In this document: piece by piece, positions 1-7,700 of the stretch
Layout of the letters: every line of letters begins with the position of its first letter
Numbering within the stretch: the stretch's first letter is position 1
Origin: DAOUEG01 sp964589285
Lineage (GTDB): Bacteria > Chloroflexota > Dehalococcoidia > Dehalococcoidales > RBG-16-60-22
Length of the DNA stretch: 22,883 bases
Direction: 5' to 3'
Assembly: GCA_964589285.1 (NCBI GenBank)
Contig: CAZPSP010000024.1
Coordinates: 1-22,883 of the forward strand
Made by a program: the position numbers and the translations under genes
The notes under the pieces: generated by a model
Seen by the model: the letters and a program-made list of their open reading frames with translations, nothing else
What the model was told of the DNA's origin: nothing
Databases searched by the model: none

Positions 1-66
1 GTATTCTGTGATTCTTGTCACTCTTCTGCTTTGCTGATATACTGAGAATGTTGCTTTTCCTCTATT

Positions 67-1515
67 ATGAACTACGAGACCGTAATCGGACTGGAAGTCC
101 ACGCCCAGCTTTTAACGGACAGCAAGATGTACTGCGCGTGCAGCACGGATTATGCCAGCGCGCCGCCGAACACCCATGTCTGCCCGGTGTGCCTGGGCTT
201 GCCCGGCGTTCTGCCAGCGATCAACCGGCGGGCCGTGGAATTCACCATGATGACCGCCCTCGCCCTTCATTGTGACGTCCCCGGTTTTACCAAGTTCGAC
301 CGCAAGAACTACCCGTACCCGGACCTCATGAAAGGCTACCAGATATCCCAGTACGACCAGCCCATCGGGCTGAAGGGCTGGCTGGAGATAGATGTGGAAA
401 GCGCCCGGCGGCGGATCGGTATCACACGTGTCCACCTGGAAGAGGATGTAGCCAAATTGACGCACCGTTCGGACGGCATGGAAGACTTCAGCCTTGTGGA
501 TGTCAACCGGGCCGGTTGCCCGCTCATGGAGATCGTCAGCGAGCCGGACATGCGGTCCCCGGAGGAAGCACGCCAATACCTGATGGCGCTGCGCAGCATC
601 CTCCAGTTCCTCGGGGTTTCCACCGGCAATATGGAGGAAGGCAGTTTCCGCTGCGATGCCAATATCTCGATCAGGCCTGAAGGCAGTAGCGAATACGGTA
701 CTAAAGTTGAAGTCAAGAACATGAACAGCTTCCGCGGCGTGTTCCTGGCGCTGGAATATGAGGTGAAACGCCAGACGAAGGCCCTGGAAGAAGGTAAGAC
801 ACTGGTGCAGGAGACCCGCGGCTGGGTGGAAGCCCAAGGCAAGACGGTCTCCCAGCGCAGCAAGGAATACGCCCACGATTACCGTTATTTCCCGGAGCCG
901 GACCTGCCTCCTGTGCTCATCAGCCGGGAGTGGGTCGAAGATGTAAAAGCCAGGCTACCTGAACTGCCGGAAGCACGCCGGGAGAGGTTCGTGGAGCAGT
1001 ACGGTCTGACATCGTACGATGCCGCGCAATTGACCTCGTCACGCGCCCTGGCGGACTTCTTTGAAGAAGGTGTCGCCGCGGATAACGCCGTGACTCCCAA
1101 GGAACTGAGCAACTGGCTCCTCGGCGAGTGCTCGCGGATCATGAATGCCTATAGTGTTGATATCGAGGGATACCGGCGGAAAACGCCGCCGGCCAGGCTT
1201 TCGGAACTGATCAAGGCCACGCACGGAGCGATCAATGCCGCCACGGCGAAAACGGTACTGGAAGAGATGTACCGGACCGGTAAGTCCGCCGAGGCAATCA
1301 TCGCTGAAAAGGGCCTCAGCCAGATCAGTGATGCCGGAGAGCTTGAGAAAACGGTCTCAGAAGTGATAAACTCTAATGTTCAGCCCGTTGCGGAATATCG
1401 CGCCGGAAATGAGAAAGCGTTTAAGTTCCTCGTCGGGCAGGTCATGAAAGCAACCAGAGGGCGAGCCAATCCGCAGGTCGTCAATGAAGTATTAAAGCGG
1501 ATGCTCGAGGCATGA
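67..1515 (+). CDS. gatB: Aspartyl/glutamyl-tRNA(Asn/Gln) amidotransferase subunit B
   Basis: GatB is the tRNA- and ATP-binding subunit of the GatCAB complex. The complex converts Glu-tRNA(Gln) or Asp-tRNA(Asn) to the correctly charged amide form in the cytoplasm. The 482-residue product has the family's usual length. It opens with NYETVIGLEVHAQL, has the zinc-site CxC...CPVC segment near residues 23-42, and carries the signatures SFRCDANISIRP and GTKVEVKNMNSF at about 192-220. A YqeY-like helical tail follows from about 330 to the end. The ATG at 67 is used because the conserved N-terminus begins there; its ribosome site is weak, suggesting coupling to an upstream gene (often gatA) outside the window. 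secG follows 26 bases downstream. Assignment is secure. Confidence 0.97.
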   Translation: MNYETVIGLEVHAQLLTDSKMYCACSTDYASAPPNTHVCPVCLGLPGVLPAINRRAVEFTMMTALALHCDVPGFTKFDRKNYPYPDLMKGYQISQYDQPIGLKGWLEIDVESARRRIGITRVHLEEDVAKLTHRSDGMEDFSLVDVNRAGCPLMEIVSEPDMRSPEEARQYLMALRSILQFLGVSTGNMEEGSFRCDANISIRPEGSSEYGTKVEVKNMNSFRGVFLALEYEVKRQTKALEEGKTLVQETRGWVEAQGKTVSQRSKEYAHDYRYFPEPDLPPVLISREWVEDVKARLPELPEARRERFVEQYGLTSYDAAQLTSSRALADFFEEGVAADNAVTPKELSNWLLGECSRIMNAYSVDIEGYRRKTPPARLSELIKATHGAINAATAKTVLEEMYRTGKSAEAIIAEKGLSQISDAGELEKTVSEVINSNVQPVAEYRAGNEKAFKFLVGQVMKATRGRANPQVVNEVLKRMLEA

Positions 1516-1541
1516 TGCCGGAGGAGTGGAGTTAGACTGAA

Positions 1542-1760
1542 ATGGAAATGTATTTATATATCGCGCAGATAATCGTAGCCGCGGCCCTTATTCTTGTTTC
1601 GCTTCTTCAGGTGCGCGGCGGCGGTCTGGGTGGGATCTTCGGGCAGGCGGACACCGTCTACCGGACCAAGCGGGGCCTGGAGAGGACGCTCTTCCAGTTG
1701 ACCATCGCCCTGGCGGTCCTCTTTATCGTGCTGGCTATCGTATCACTTCTGGTCACTTAA
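1542..1760 (+). CDS. secG: Preprotein translocase subunit SecG
   Basis: SecG is the small accessory subunit of the SecYEG protein-export channel in the cytoplasmic membrane. The 72-residue product has the expected two-helix plan: a first membrane segment at about residues 5-22, the cytoplasmic loop QVRGGGLGGIFG at 23-34 that is typical of SecG, and a second segment at about 51-71. A GGAG sequence 10 bases before the ATG at 1542 supports this start; an in-frame ATG at 1548 is the alternative. The gene lies directly after gatB and is followed by a strong intrinsic terminator, so gatB-secG probably form the end of one transcript. The family call is firm despite the short length. Confidence 0.93.
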   Translation: MEMYLYIAQIIVAAALILVSLLQVRGGGLGGIFGQADTVYRTKRGLERTLFQLTIALAVLFIVLAIVSLLVT

Positions 1761-1784
1761 AGGCAGATCATCGAGTGATATTCG

Positions 1785-1816
1785 AGCGGCGGGCCCCGAA
1801 GCCCGCCGCTTTCTTT
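1785..1816 (+). terminator. Intrinsic terminator after secG
   Basis: A perfect 10-bp GC-rich stem (AGCGGCGGGC at 1785-1794 pairing with GCCCGCCGCT at 1801-1810) has a 6-base loop and is followed by TTCTTT. It lies 25 bases after the secG stop codon and should end the gatB-secG transcript. Confidence 0.92.
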
Positions 1817-1905
1817 ATACCTTAAATTATTGGTCCCGGTTATGGAGTGATCCGCCCGGGAACCATGCTATTCCTGAAAAACTCCTAAAAGAAGTCCCGT
1901 AGCTA

Positions 1906-1934
1906 TTGACAAATACAGACAGGTTTGCTACTCT
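1906..1934 (+). promoter_or_regulatory. Sigma-70-type promoter for the 46-residue CxxC protein
   Basis: A perfect -35 box TTGACA (1906-1911) is separated by 17 bases from TACTCT (1929-1934), which keeps the key first, second and last bases of the -10 box. The start codon at 1966 lies 32 bases downstream, preceded by the strong ribosome site GAAGGAGGT at 1951-1959. Confidence 0.7.
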
Positions 1935-1965
1935 CTGAGGCAAGACTACAGAAGGAGGTACGGAT

Positions 1966-2106
1966 ATGCAGGCCTATTGCATGAAATGCAGGAAAAAGGT
2001 TGAAATCAAGAATCCCAAATCCGTCACCCTGAAAAACGGGCGCCCCGCAATCCAGGGCGTCTGTCCGAACTGTGGCACTAAAGTGTTCCGTATAGGCAAG
2101 GGCTAG
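1966..2106 (+). CDS. Small two-CxxC zinc-ribbon-like protein (DUF5679-like)
   Basis: This 46-residue basic protein starts MQAYCMKCRKKVEIKNPK and ends CPNCGTKVFRIGKG. It has two CxxC pairs (C5/C8 and C33/C36), a spacing that fits one zinc ribbon. The middle segment TLKNGRPAIQGVCPNCGTK matches what I remember of the DUF5679 family, which occurs as stand-alone small proteins in Dehalococcoidia and archaea and sometimes as a tail on topoisomerase-like proteins; that match is from memory. A near-optimal ribosome site (GAAGGAGGT, six bases before the ATG) and a dedicated promoter argue that it is expressed on its own, possibly at high level. A nucleic-acid-binding role is plausible but not shown. 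Confidence 0.88.
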   Translation: MQAYCMKCRKKVEIKNPKSVTLKNGRPAIQGVCPNCGTKVFRIGKG

Positions 2107-2269
2107 AAACAGCAGGCTCGTCCTGCGGTACTACTGACTCAGGTACGGCACAATATGGCCGATTGGTCTCCTCCGGTACCAAAAAATGTGAGGAGGTTGG
2201 AGCCGGGAGGTGTTTTTCAGGCCGGCGAGATCTTAAGGGTCGGATTGTGTTCTGTAGCACACTAAAGGG
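2107..2269. other. Non-coding stretch between a convergent gene pair, some hairpin potential
   Basis: No convincing reading frame is present. The segment lies between the small CxxC protein and the terminator at 2270, so it is probably its 3' untranslated region. CTCCTC (2168-2173) can pair with GAGGAG (2190-2195) around an A-rich loop, but no known riboswitch or small RNA was recognised. Confidence 0.5.
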
Positions 2270-2316
2270 GGAATGAGGCATATGCGCCTCATTCCTTTCC
2301 TTTTTCAGGAAAAGGA
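2270..2316 (+). terminator. Intrinsic terminator between convergent genes
   Basis: A perfect 10-bp stem, GGAATGAGGC (2270-2279) with GCCTCATTCC (2286-2295), is followed by TTTCCTTTTT on the plus strand. An adjoining second inverted repeat (TCCTTTT near 2298 with AAAAGGA ending at 2316) may help stop minus-strand transcription coming from the YbjQ-family gene that ends at 2328. Confidence 0.8.
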
Positions 2317-2327
2317 TAAAACGGTTA

Positions 2328-2642
2328 TCACTCGAGAACGACAGCCGTACCGTAGGCAAGCACTTCAGCGGCATTCTGCATGATCATCGATGTTCCGAAC
2401 CGCACCCCGACTATCGCATTGGCCCCTTGCCGTTCAGCGTCCGCTGTCATCCGCTTGATAGCTTCCTCCCTGGCCTCGGCCATGAGGGAAACGTATTCCG
2501 ATACTTCACCGCCGGCGATATTGCGGAAGGCAGCCATGATGTCTTTGCCGAGGTGCTTGGCACGGATGGTGCTGCCCCTGGCCATGCCAACGGTCCTCTT
2601 GATACGCCGGCCTTCAACCTGCTCAGTTGTCGTGATTATCAT
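2328..2642 (-). CDS. YbjQ/UPF0145 family protein
   Basis: The 104-residue product matches the YbjQ family (also called DUF74 or UPF0145): a small soluble beta/alpha protein that forms oligomers and has been proposed to bind heavy metals, though its biological role is unproven. Recognisable pieces are MIITTTEQVEGRRIKRTVG at the N-terminus, a central helix with MAEAREEAIKRM, and the conserved GANAIVGVRFGTS segment near residues 74-86. The ribosome site GAGGAGG lies about 7 bases before the ATG, inside the end of the upstream membrane-protein gene, which overlaps it by 20 bases. The two are therefore translationally linked, and the soluble protein may act with its membrane-bound neighbour. No metal-binding cysteines are present. 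Confidence 0.9.
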   Translation of the reverse strand: MIITTTEQVEGRRIKRTVGMARGSTIRAKHLGKDIMAAFRNIAGGEVSEYVSLMAEAREEAIKRMTADAERQGANAIVGVRFGTSMIMQNAAEVLAYGTAVVLE

Positions 2643-2847
2643 AGTCGGCCTCCTCGGATTTATCTTTACCGCGTATTCGGTCTTTAATGGCGATACCGAG
2701 CAGCAGCAGCACCCCCACCCCGACTATTCCCAGGGCTATCCTGATGAGCACCGGGACTTCACTTGAAGAAAAGAAACCCCACAGCGCCCAACCGGCCAGT
2801 CCCATCACTCCCAGGCCGATCAGTATGTACCCGAGGTTTTGCCACAT
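2623..2847 (-). CDS. Small two-helix membrane protein, unknown function
   Basis: The 74-residue product has two predicted membrane segments (about residues 5-26 and 33-52) and a charged, acidic cytoplasmic-type tail (KDRIRGKDKSEEADYDNHDN). No family is recognised. The ATG is preceded by AGGAGGCG with good spacing, supporting translation from this start. The gene ends inside the start of the YbjQ-family gene (20-base overlap) and begins 65 bases after cysS on the same strand. It may therefore be read from the radA-ispD-ispF-cysS transcript or from a local promoter that I could not identify with confidence. The overlap is the only functional clue. Confidence 0.82.
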   Translation of the reverse strand: MWQNLGYILIGLGVMGLAGWALWGFFSSSEVPVLIRIALGIVGVGVLLLLGIAIKDRIRGKDKSEEADYDNHDN

Positions 2848-2912
2848 CCTGACGCCTCCTGTTTTGGTCTTTTTGCCAGGTGTAAGAGGACAAGGGGGAT
2901 AGACGCTATATT

Positions 2913-4280
2913 CTAACGTTTTTTCTTCCAGATGGTACCCTGGGGCGTGTCCTCCAGAATGATGTTCAGGGAGGTCAGCCGATCCCGGACCGTATCCGCA
3001 AGCTGGAACTGTTTGGCCTTACGGAGTTCCGCGCGGACCTGGATGAGCAGGTCTATGAACGGCGCGGCGTCCGCCGTCCCGGTTTCATCTGCAACAAAGG
3101 TCAGGCCGAGTACACCGCCGAGTTCTTTCAAGATGGCTCGCATAGCCGTTGCGTCAAGGCCTGCGTCGTCGGCTTTGTTTATCTCGCGGGCGAGGTCGAA
3201 CAGCAAGGCGATGGCCGAGGCGGTGTTGAAATCATCGTCCATGGCGTCTGTGAACTTTTGCCGGAAGGCGTCTGCATCGAAGTCAGCGGCCGGGGCGTTC
3301 TCTTTACTTGTTCCGTTGGCGGCCTGGCGCAGGCGTTCGGCGCCCCGCTCCGCCGCCTGTATGGCTTCTTCCGTGTAGGTAAGCGGGCTGCGGTAGTAAG
3401 AACTGAGGAAGAAAATGCGCAGGCCGTCCGAGGTATACTTCTTCAGGGCATCCCTGATGGTGATAAGATTACCGAGGGACTTGCTCATCTTCTCTTCACC
3501 CATGCGGAGCAGTCCGTTGTGCATCCAGTAGCGGACGAAGGGTTTCTTGCCGCTGTAGCTCTCCGACTGGGCTATTTCGTTCTCGTGGTGGGGAAAGACC
3601 ACGTCCTGACCGCCGCCGTGGATGTCTATCTGCTCCCCCAGGTACTTCATGGACATGGCGGTGCATTCGATGTGCCAGCCGGGACGGCCCTTGCCCCAGG
3701 GGCTGTCCCAGGACGGCTCACCGGGCTTGGCGGCTTTCCACAGGACAAAATCCAGCACGTCCTCTTTCTGGTCGCTGGCTTCGATCCTGGTGCCGGACAT
3801 CATCTGCTCCGGGTCCCGCCTGGACAGTTTACCGTAGTCCGGCATCTTCTTGACGCGAAAATAAACGTCCCCACCGATGGCGTAGGCAAAGCCTTTGTCC
3901 TCCAGGGTCTTGACCACCTCGATCATCTTGTCTATCTCACCCATCGCGCGGGGATAAAAGTGGGGAGGACGGACGTTCAGCGCGGCCATATCCTCGTCAT
4001 AGCGTTTGGTATATTTCTGCGTCAGTTCCTCGACGGTGATGCCCTGCCGGTTGGCGGTCGCGATGATGTTGTCCTCGATGTCCGTAATGTTCTGGACGTG
4101 CTTGACGTTGTAGCCGCGGAATTCCAGGTAGCGGCGGACGACATCGAAGAAGATATAGCTCATGGCGTGGCCGATGTGGGCGTCTGAATAGGGGTTGACG
4201 CCGCAGACGTACATCGTCACCGGATCGCCGATGGGCGTGAATTCTTCTTTTTTACCTGACAGAGTATTGAAGATTTTCAT
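2913..4280 (-). CDS. cysS: Cysteine--tRNA ligase
   Basis: CysRS charges tRNA(Cys) with cysteine using ATP in the cytoplasm. The 455-residue product is of normal length and shows the class I signatures: the zinc/substrate cysteine in MYVCGVNPYSDAHIGH (C26, HIGH at 35-38), the second zinc cysteine in GWHIECTAMS (C206), HHENE at 231-235, and the ATP loop KMSKS at 264-268. A DALR-type anticodon-binding helical region follows, near residues 345-440. The start ATG overlaps the ispF stop by 4 bases, so translation is probably coupled to ispF. It is the last of the conserved radA-ispD-ispF-cysS set. Confidence 0.98.
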   Translation of the reverse strand: MKIFNTLSGKKEEFTPIGDPVTMYVCGVNPYSDAHIGHAMSYIFFDVVRRYLEFRGYNVKHVQNITDIEDNIIATANRQGITVEELTQKYTKRYDEDMAALNVRPPHFYPRAMGEIDKMIEVVKTLEDKGFAYAIGGDVYFRVKKMPDYGKLSRRDPEQMMSGTRIEASDQKEDVLDFVLWKAAKPGEPSWDSPWGKGRPGWHIECTAMSMKYLGEQIDIHGGGQDVVFPHHENEIAQSESYSGKKPFVRYWMHNGLLRMGEEKMSKSLGNLITIRDALKKYTSDGLRIFFLSSYYRSPLTYTEEAIQAAERGAERLRQAANGTSKENAPAADFDADAFRQKFTDAMDDDFNTASAIALLFDLAREINKADDAGLDATAMRAILKELGGVLGLTFVADETGTADAAPFIDLLIQVRAELRKAKQFQLADTVRDRLTSLNIILEDTPQGTIWKKKR

Positions 4281-4756
4281 GACTGACCGCCTTCCAGTAA
4301 TGCGACGGCGACGGCCGCGATGCCTTCGCCGCTGCCGATATATCCCAGGCCGTTGTTGGTGCTGGCCTTGACGCTGACCTTTTCCATCTCCAATCCTAGT
4401 GCATCGGCGATGTTTCTTCTCATCGGCTCGATGTAATCCCGCAGTTTCGGGCGTTCCGCGATGACCGTGGCGTCGATATTGCCCACGTACCAGTCCGCTT
4501 CCATAAGGATGTCCTTCACTTCACCGAGCAGGACGATGGAGGAGATGCCCCGGTAGGCTTCGTCTCCGGGCGGGAAATGGAGGCCGATGTCCCCGAGGGC
4601 CGCCGCGCCGAGCAGGGCGTCCATGACAGCGTGCACGAGGACATCCGCGTCGCTCCAGCCGTCCAGGCCTTTTTCAAAGGGGACATCGACGCCGCCAAGG
4701 ACAAGCCGCCGTCCGGGCGCGAGGGGGTGGATATCGTAACCGGTGCCGATTCTCAC
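4277..4756 (-). CDS. ispF: 2-C-methyl-D-erythritol 2,4-cyclodiphosphate synthase
   Basis: IspF catalyses the fifth step of the non-mevalonate (MEP) isoprenoid pathway, cyclising CDP-methylerythritol phosphate with release of CMP. The 159-residue product is full length for this trimeric enzyme. The metal ligands D8, H10 (GTGYDIH) and H42 (DVLVHAVMD) are in place, as is the C-terminal substrate-binding KASTNNGLGYIGSGEG segment. It overlaps both ispD upstream and cysS downstream by 4 bases, so the three are likely co-translated. It should use the product of IspD after phosphorylation by IspE, which is not in this window. Confidence 0.98.
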   Translation of the reverse strand: MRIGTGYDIHPLAPGRRLVLGGVDVPFEKGLDGWSDADVLVHAVMDALLGAAALGDIGLHFPPGDEAYRGISSIVLLGEVKDILMEADWYVGNIDATVIAERPKLRDYIEPMRRNIADALGLEMEKVSVKASTNNGLGYIGSGEGIAAVAVALLEGGQS

Positions 4757-5448
4757 GCGGAGGTCTCCCTTTTTTTCAGCAGTAGTTCGGCCAGCGCCAG
4801 GTCATCCGGCGTGGTTATCTTAATATTATCATAGGAACCGGGGTAAAGTTTAACCTTCTGGCCCATCCGCTCAACGAGGGTGGCGTCATCGGTGACCTCC
4901 GGCGCGTCCTGGTAATAGGCCACGCGGATTATTTCACTGCGGAAGACCTGCGGCGTCTGGACGGCCTGGAGGGAAACACGGGAAGGGGTATCGATAACGA
5001 TATTATGGTCATTCATCACCTTGATGGTGTCCTTGACGGGCATGGCGGCGACGGCGGCTCCGGTCTCCTGTGCGGCTTCGAGGCCGCGTTCGATGAGGTC
5101 CACGGTAACGAGCGGACGGGCGCCGTCATGGATAACGACCCATTCCGCGTCTTCTATCTGTTTGAGGCCTTCCGCGACTGAGTCCTGCCGCCGCGCCCCG
5201 CCGAGGCAGATATTCGTGACCTTGGACCACTCCTCTTTGTGTTCGATGAGGCGGCGGCACATCGGCTCTTTTTCACCGCTGACAACAATGATGATGCGGG
5301 AAATGGAAGGGCAGTCCTGGAACGGCCGGGTGGAACGGAGAAGCACCGGAATACCGGCGATGGGCGACAGCACCTTATCAATGCCCGCCATGCGGGTTCC
5401 CGCTCCCGCCGCGACGATTATGGCGGCTGCTGTTGGTTGTTGGTTCAT
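4753..5448 (-). CDS. ispD: 2-C-methyl-D-erythritol 4-phosphate cytidylyltransferase
   Basis: IspD transfers CMP from CTP to methylerythritol 4-phosphate, the third step of the MEP pathway. The 231-residue protein carries the nucleotide-binding N-terminus AAAIIVAAGAGTRM with downstream K25, the VVIHDGARP motif near 113-121, and the QTPQVF and VTDDATLVE segments typical of the family. The ATG at 5448 begins just before the conserved core and gives the usual length. It lies 161 bases after radA on the same strand; that gap contains three hairpins. It overlaps ispF by 4 bases. Isoprenoid precursors are needed for quinones and undecaprenyl carriers. Confidence 0.97.
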   Translation of the reverse strand: MNQQPTAAAIIVAAGAGTRMAGIDKVLSPIAGIPVLLRSTRPFQDCPSISRIIIVVSGEKEPMCRRLIEHKEEWSKVTNICLGGARRQDSVAEGLKQIEDAEWVVIHDGARPLVTVDLIERGLEAAQETGAAVAAMPVKDTIKVMNDHNIVIDTPSRVSLQAVQTPQVFRSEIIRVAYYQDAPEVTDDATLVERMGQKVKLYPGSYDNIKITTPDDLALAELLLKKRETSA

Positions 5449-5480
5449 CTGGTTATCTCTTATCTGCTAAATCGGATGGA

Positions 5481-5562
5481 ACCGGCTTCTCTGCCGGTCC
5501 GCGGGCAAGATGCCCGCGCTATCCTTCTGCTACGATGGTGTCATTCCCGCGGAGGCGGGAAT
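5481..5562. repeat. Three consecutive hairpins between ispD and radA
   Basis: Three perfect inverted repeats follow one another: ACCGGC/GCCGGT (5481-5498), GCGGGC/GCCCGC (5501-5517) and ATTCCCGC/GCGGGAAT (5543-5562). The last is like the short dispersed palindromes seen in many bacterial genomes, and an imperfect relative occurs at 22418-22440. None is followed by a clear T-run on the minus strand, so they look REP-like rather than like strong terminators. Confidence 0.55.
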
Positions 5563-5609
5563 CTATCTATGAGTTTCTCTTTTAATTGGTCCATTAACAG
5601 TCGAGGAGA

Positions 5610-7022
5610 CTACATCTCCTCCTCAAATATCGGTCCCAGGTCCTGCGGTTCCTCGGAGGGTTTTACCAGTCCAACACTCACGGCGTCCCGTAAAGTCCCT
5701 GCCCTGACAATCTCCATGCCGGGCGGGACCTGGTATTTGGCGCCGTTCTTCGGGACGATGCAGCGGGTGAAGCCCATGCGAGCGGCTTCCTGGAGACGGC
5801 GTTCCATCTGAGGTGCGGACCGCAGTTCGCCGCTGAGGCCCACTTCGCCGATGGCCGCTGTACGCTCGGCCACTTCCATGTCCCGGAAGCTGGAAGCTAT
5901 GGCCAGCGCGATACCGAGGTCCGCCGCCGGTTCCCCGATCTTGAGGCCGCCGGTCACATTGACTAAAATATCCTGGTTGCCCAGCTTTAGATTCACTCGC
6001 TTGGTGAGGACGGCGGTGATCAGCAGAAGGCGGTTGTAATCGATGCCGTTGGCCGTGCGCCGCGGCATCCCGAAGGCGGTTGTCGTCGTTAATGCCTGTA
6101 TCTCTACGAGCAGGGGACGCGAGCCCTCTATGGTCGGCACCACCGCGGAACCGATGGCCGCCGCGCCGCGCTGGGAAAGGAAGGCGCGGGAAGGGTTTTC
6201 CACTTCTTCCATGCCCTTTTCCTTCATCTCGAAGACGCCCACCTCGTTGGTGGAGCCGAAGCGGTTCTTGACACACCGCAGCAGGCGGTAGGCGCTGAAC
6301 TGCTCGCCTTCCAGGTAGAGGACGACATCAACGATGTGCTCCAGCACCCTCGGCCCGGCGATGGCCCCTTCCTTGGTGACGTGCCCGGTCACGAAGACCG
6401 GAACCGCCGTCCGCTTGGCCCACTGCATGAGCCGCATGGTACACTCGCGAACCTGGGTAATGCTGCCCGGTACGGACTCCATGCCCGGAAGATAGACGGT
6501 CTGGATGGAATCGACGACGAGGAGGGCCGGCGATTTGTTCGCCAGGTGTTCCATGACGGCTTCCAGATTGGTCTCCGCCATGACGAACAGGCCTCGTCCA
6601 TCGAGTCCGAGCCGTTCCGCCCGCAGCTTGATCTGGTGGGCGGTCTCTTCTCCGGTAACGTAGACAACCGGCCGGTCTCCGCCGGCGATAGACGCTGAGG
6701 CCTGGAGGAGGAGCGTGGATTTGCCGATGCCGGGATCACCGGAGATGAGGACGAGCGACCCGGCTACCAGCCCTCCCCCGAGGACCCGGTTGAACTCACC
6801 GATAGGCAGGGGAATGCGGCGGGCGTCTTCCTGTTTGACCTCGGAAAGCTCCTGGGGCGGTGATGCCGGGAGGGATTGCGCCCCGTATGTCGCCTTGAGG
6901 GTCTCAACTTTCATTTCCACCATGGTGTTCCACTGGTGGCAGTCCGGGCAGCGTCCCATCCACTTGGCGCTTTCCTTGCCGCATTCCTGGCAGACGAAGA
7001 CCACCTTATCTGCTTTACTCAC
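5610..7022 (-). CDS. radA: DNA repair protein RadA (RadA/Sms, bacterial branch-migration helicase)
   Basis: RadA is a hexameric RecA-like ATPase that extends recombination intermediates and helps restart stalled forks. The 470-residue protein shows every expected part in order: an N-terminal C4 zinc finger (C11, C14, C25, C28), a Walker A GDPGIGKS at 95-102, a Walker B LLVVDSIQT near 167-174, the RadA-specific KNRFG motif at 252-256, and a Lon-protease-like C-terminal domain with MPRRTANGIDYNR. The start at 7022 gives the conserved SKADKVVFVCQECG opening. It is the first gene of the minus-strand radA-ispD-ispF-cysS block. In Bacillus subtilis the same order occurs with disA, yacL, gltX and cysE added between. 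Confidence 0.97.
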   Translation of the reverse strand: MSKADKVVFVCQECGKESAKWMGRCPDCHQWNTMVEMKVETLKATYGAQSLPASPPQELSEVKQEDARRIPLPIGEFNRVLGGGLVAGSLVLISGDPGIGKSTLLLQASASIAGGDRPVVYVTGEETAHQIKLRAERLGLDGRGLFVMAETNLEAVMEHLANKSPALLVVDSIQTVYLPGMESVPGSITQVRECTMRLMQWAKRTAVPVFVTGHVTKEGAIAGPRVLEHIVDVVLYLEGEQFSAYRLLRCVKNRFGSTNEVGVFEMKEKGMEEVENPSRAFLSQRGAAAIGSAVVPTIEGSRPLLVEIQALTTTTAFGMPRRTANGIDYNRLLLITAVLTKRVNLKLGNQDILVNVTGGLKIGEPAADLGIALAIASSFRDMEVAERTAAIGEVGLSGELRSAPQMERRLQEAARMGFTRCIVPKNGAKYQVPPGMEIVRAGTLRDAVSVGLVKPSEEPQDLGPIFEEEM

Positions 7023-7098
7023 ACGTTGACGTTAGCAGATTTACCGTTGAAAGGCAAGGATCATACTAAAGTGTGTAAACAAACGTGATATACATCGC

Positions 7099-7127
7099 TT
7101 TCCCGCTATTTACCCACGGTGTACAAT
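7099..7127 (+). promoter_or_regulatory. Possible promoter for the membrane protein at 7164
   Basis: TACAAT (7122-7127) is a good -10 box, but the -35 position 17 bases upstream (TTTCCC, 7099-7104) is weak. It lies 36 bases before the start codon, which has the ribosome site GGGAGGC. Confidence 0.4.
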
Positions 7128-7163
7128 ACTACGTAACTACGGGTTTAGAAGGGAGGCACTCGG

Positions 7164-7700
7164 ATGCACTCTTTACAGATCGGTCTCCTGGTTTTCATGG
7201 CGGTGTTGGGGGTGGCGGTTATCGGCAGCTATATACAGGGCTTCTCCACACATCCCGGTTCGGCGGAAAAACTGTGGGGCGGTGTTTCCGGCGGTCTCAG
7301 GTATTTCAATTACGTTATTATGATCGGGGCCGCGGTCGGTTATTTTCTTTTTAGTTACTGGCTCCTGTTCCACATCGACCCTGATGCCATCCAGGTATTC
7401 GGCGGTGCGGGATACTGGATATTTTATATTATCTTCGCGGTGATACTGATCCCCTCGGCGCTATGGATGCCGTTCCTTTTCGCTTACATCGGCGCGCCTT
7501 CCGGCGGCTGGTGGTTCGCGGTCAGGCTGGTACTAGTGCTGGTGGGAATAGGGTCGCTGGCGCTGCTGGCAGCCATTCTGACCGTCAGTCCGAGGGAAGC
7601 CGGGGCGGCCTACTGGCTGGCGGTGACAGGAGCGGCGTTATTCTCCATACAGACCGCCGTGCTGGATATGTTCGTGTGGCCGGCGTTGTTCAAGGTATAG
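7164..7700 (+). CDS. Multi-pass membrane protein, unknown function
   Basis: This 178-residue hydrophobic protein has about five predicted membrane segments, near residues 5-25, 46-68, 80-104, 115-138 and 147-172. They are joined by short loops with few charged residues. I do not recognise the family. A good ribosome site (AAGGGAGGC, about 7 bases upstream) and a plausible -10 box support real expression. It is read divergently from radA and converges with the DegV-family gene, overlapping its 3' end by 11 bases. Aromatic residues cluster at the loop ends (YWIFYIIF, GGWWFAV), and no catalytic motif is visible. It could be a small transporter, a sensor accessory or a structural protein; the sequence does not decide. 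Confidence 0.85.
   Translation: MHSLQIGLLVFMAVLGVAVIGSYIQGFSTHPGSAEKLWGGVSGGLRYFNYVIMIGAAVGYFLFSYWLLFHIDPDAIQVFGGAGYWIFYIIFAVILIPSALWMPFLFAYIGAPSGGWWFAVRLVLVLVGIGSLALLAAILTVSPREAGAAYWLAVTGAALFSIQTAVLDMFVWPALFKV

Noticed and set aside
112..876. Minus-strand open frame of 254 codons opposite gatB
   Set aside because: Shadow of gatB caused by codon bias.
3258..4187. Long plus-strand open frame (309 codons) opposite cysS
   Set aside because: It is the antisense shadow of cysS, whose motifs are all intact; the shadow has no family resemblance.
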